Part shown: positions 5,970 to 6,154 of the stretch, piece after piece
Layout of the letters: every line of letters starts with the position of its first letter
Numbering within the stretch: the first letter of the stretch is position 1
Made by a program: the position numbers and the translations under genes
The notes under the pieces: model-generated
Databases searched by the model: none
Told to the model about the DNA's origin: nothing
The model's input: only the letters and a program-made list of their open reading frames with translations
DNA from: Nitrososphaerales archaeon TH5888
GTDB lineage: Archaea > Thermoproteota > Nitrososphaeria > Nitrososphaerales > Nitrososphaeraceae
Direction: 5' to 3'
DNA: 6,154 nucleotides
NCBI GenBank assembly: GCA_014523595.1
Contig: JAATVN010000095.1
Span: 1-6,154 of the forward strand

Positions 5970-6154
5970 TCAACAAGGAGAAAATACTTGCATACGCTGA
6001 TTACCCCTATCCACAACATACACATTTGCTGATGAGTCAATATTAACATGTTCAGGCTTTGACAATTGACCATTGCCAGTTCCACTGGTACCAATGGAAG
6101 TTGTGAAATTACCGTCGGTATCAAAGACTTGAATTCTAGGATTAAGAGCTCCAT
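5970..6154 (-). CDS. NHL-repeat beta-propeller protein, C-terminal fragment
   Basis: Only the last 60 codons are in the window; the gene enters from the right edge with its first complete codon at 6152-6150 and ends at TGA 5972-5970. The fragment reads RIQVFDTDGNF near its start, then GTGNGQLSKPEHVNID and ANVYVVDRGNQRMQVF near its end. This is the classic NHL pattern: a hydrophobic strand, D-x-x-x-N-V-Y-V-x-D-x-x-N-x-R, then QVF. One full repeat and the end of another are visible. Such repeats fold as propeller blades and usually bind partners or polymers; in archaea of this type they are often exported. The protein stops right after the last repeat (VFSPC), with no C-terminal anchor. An ATG-started frame over the same bases on the same strand (5951-6154) encodes no such motif and is a shadow. 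Cell location and partner cannot be judged without the N-terminus. Confidence 0.85.
   Translation of the reverse strand, partial: GALNPRIQVFDTDGNFTTSIGTSGTGNGQLSKPEHVNIDSSANVYVVDRGNQRMQVFSPC

Noticed and set aside
5951..6154. Minus-strand open frame of 67 codons starting with ATG
   Set aside because: The same bases read in another minus-strand frame give an unmistakable NHL repeat, so this frame is a shadow.
1..6154. CRISPR array, tRNA genes, insertion sequence ends
   Set aside because: I looked for regularly spaced repeats, tRNA T-loop signatures and transposase motifs with terminal repeats, and saw none.

Overview
The window looks like chromosome of an AT-rich ammonia-oxidising archaeon (Nitrososphaeria/Thaumarchaeota, most like the low-GC soil lineage around Nitrosocosmicus). 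This assignment is inference. It rests on AT-rich DNA with long gene-poor spacers, an archaeal ArnR1-type winged helix joined to a receiver, a dCache histidine kinase, a small Asn/Thr-rich exported protein and an NHL-repeat protein. There is no rRNA or marker gene to prove it.

Positions 1-274 hold no convincing gene. At 275-964 (+) lies a response regulator with its DNA-binding winged helix first and its receiver last. A 252-base spacer rich in short palindromes and direct repeats follows. Next, at 1217-2428 (+), is a class III nucleotide cyclase with a C-terminal receiver. After 48 bases comes a 67-codon gene with a strong ribosome binding site (2477-2680, +). Only 15 bases later begins a membrane histidine kinase with an extracellular dCache sensor (2696-4507, +).

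Positions 4508-4889 are gene-free but hold an archaeal TATA-like element and a direct repeat. On the minus strand, 4890-5141 encodes a small exported protein with four N-glycosylation sequons and two C-terminal cysteines. About 830 bases of very AT-rich DNA with no gene follow. The right edge cuts into the C-terminal end of an NHL-repeat (beta-propeller) protein on the minus strand (5970-6154, 5' end outside the window).

The main story is a candidate signalling cassette. The kinase has no receiver of its own, and the two receiver proteins beside it are clear paralogues of each other. One would feed into transcription and the other into cAMP synthesis. The simplest model is that the kinase senses an extracellular or membrane-proximal signal and phosphorylates one or both receivers, giving a slow (gene expression) and a fast (second messenger) output. 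The 67-residue protein may be an accessory factor. No cyclic-nucleotide receptor is visible in the window.
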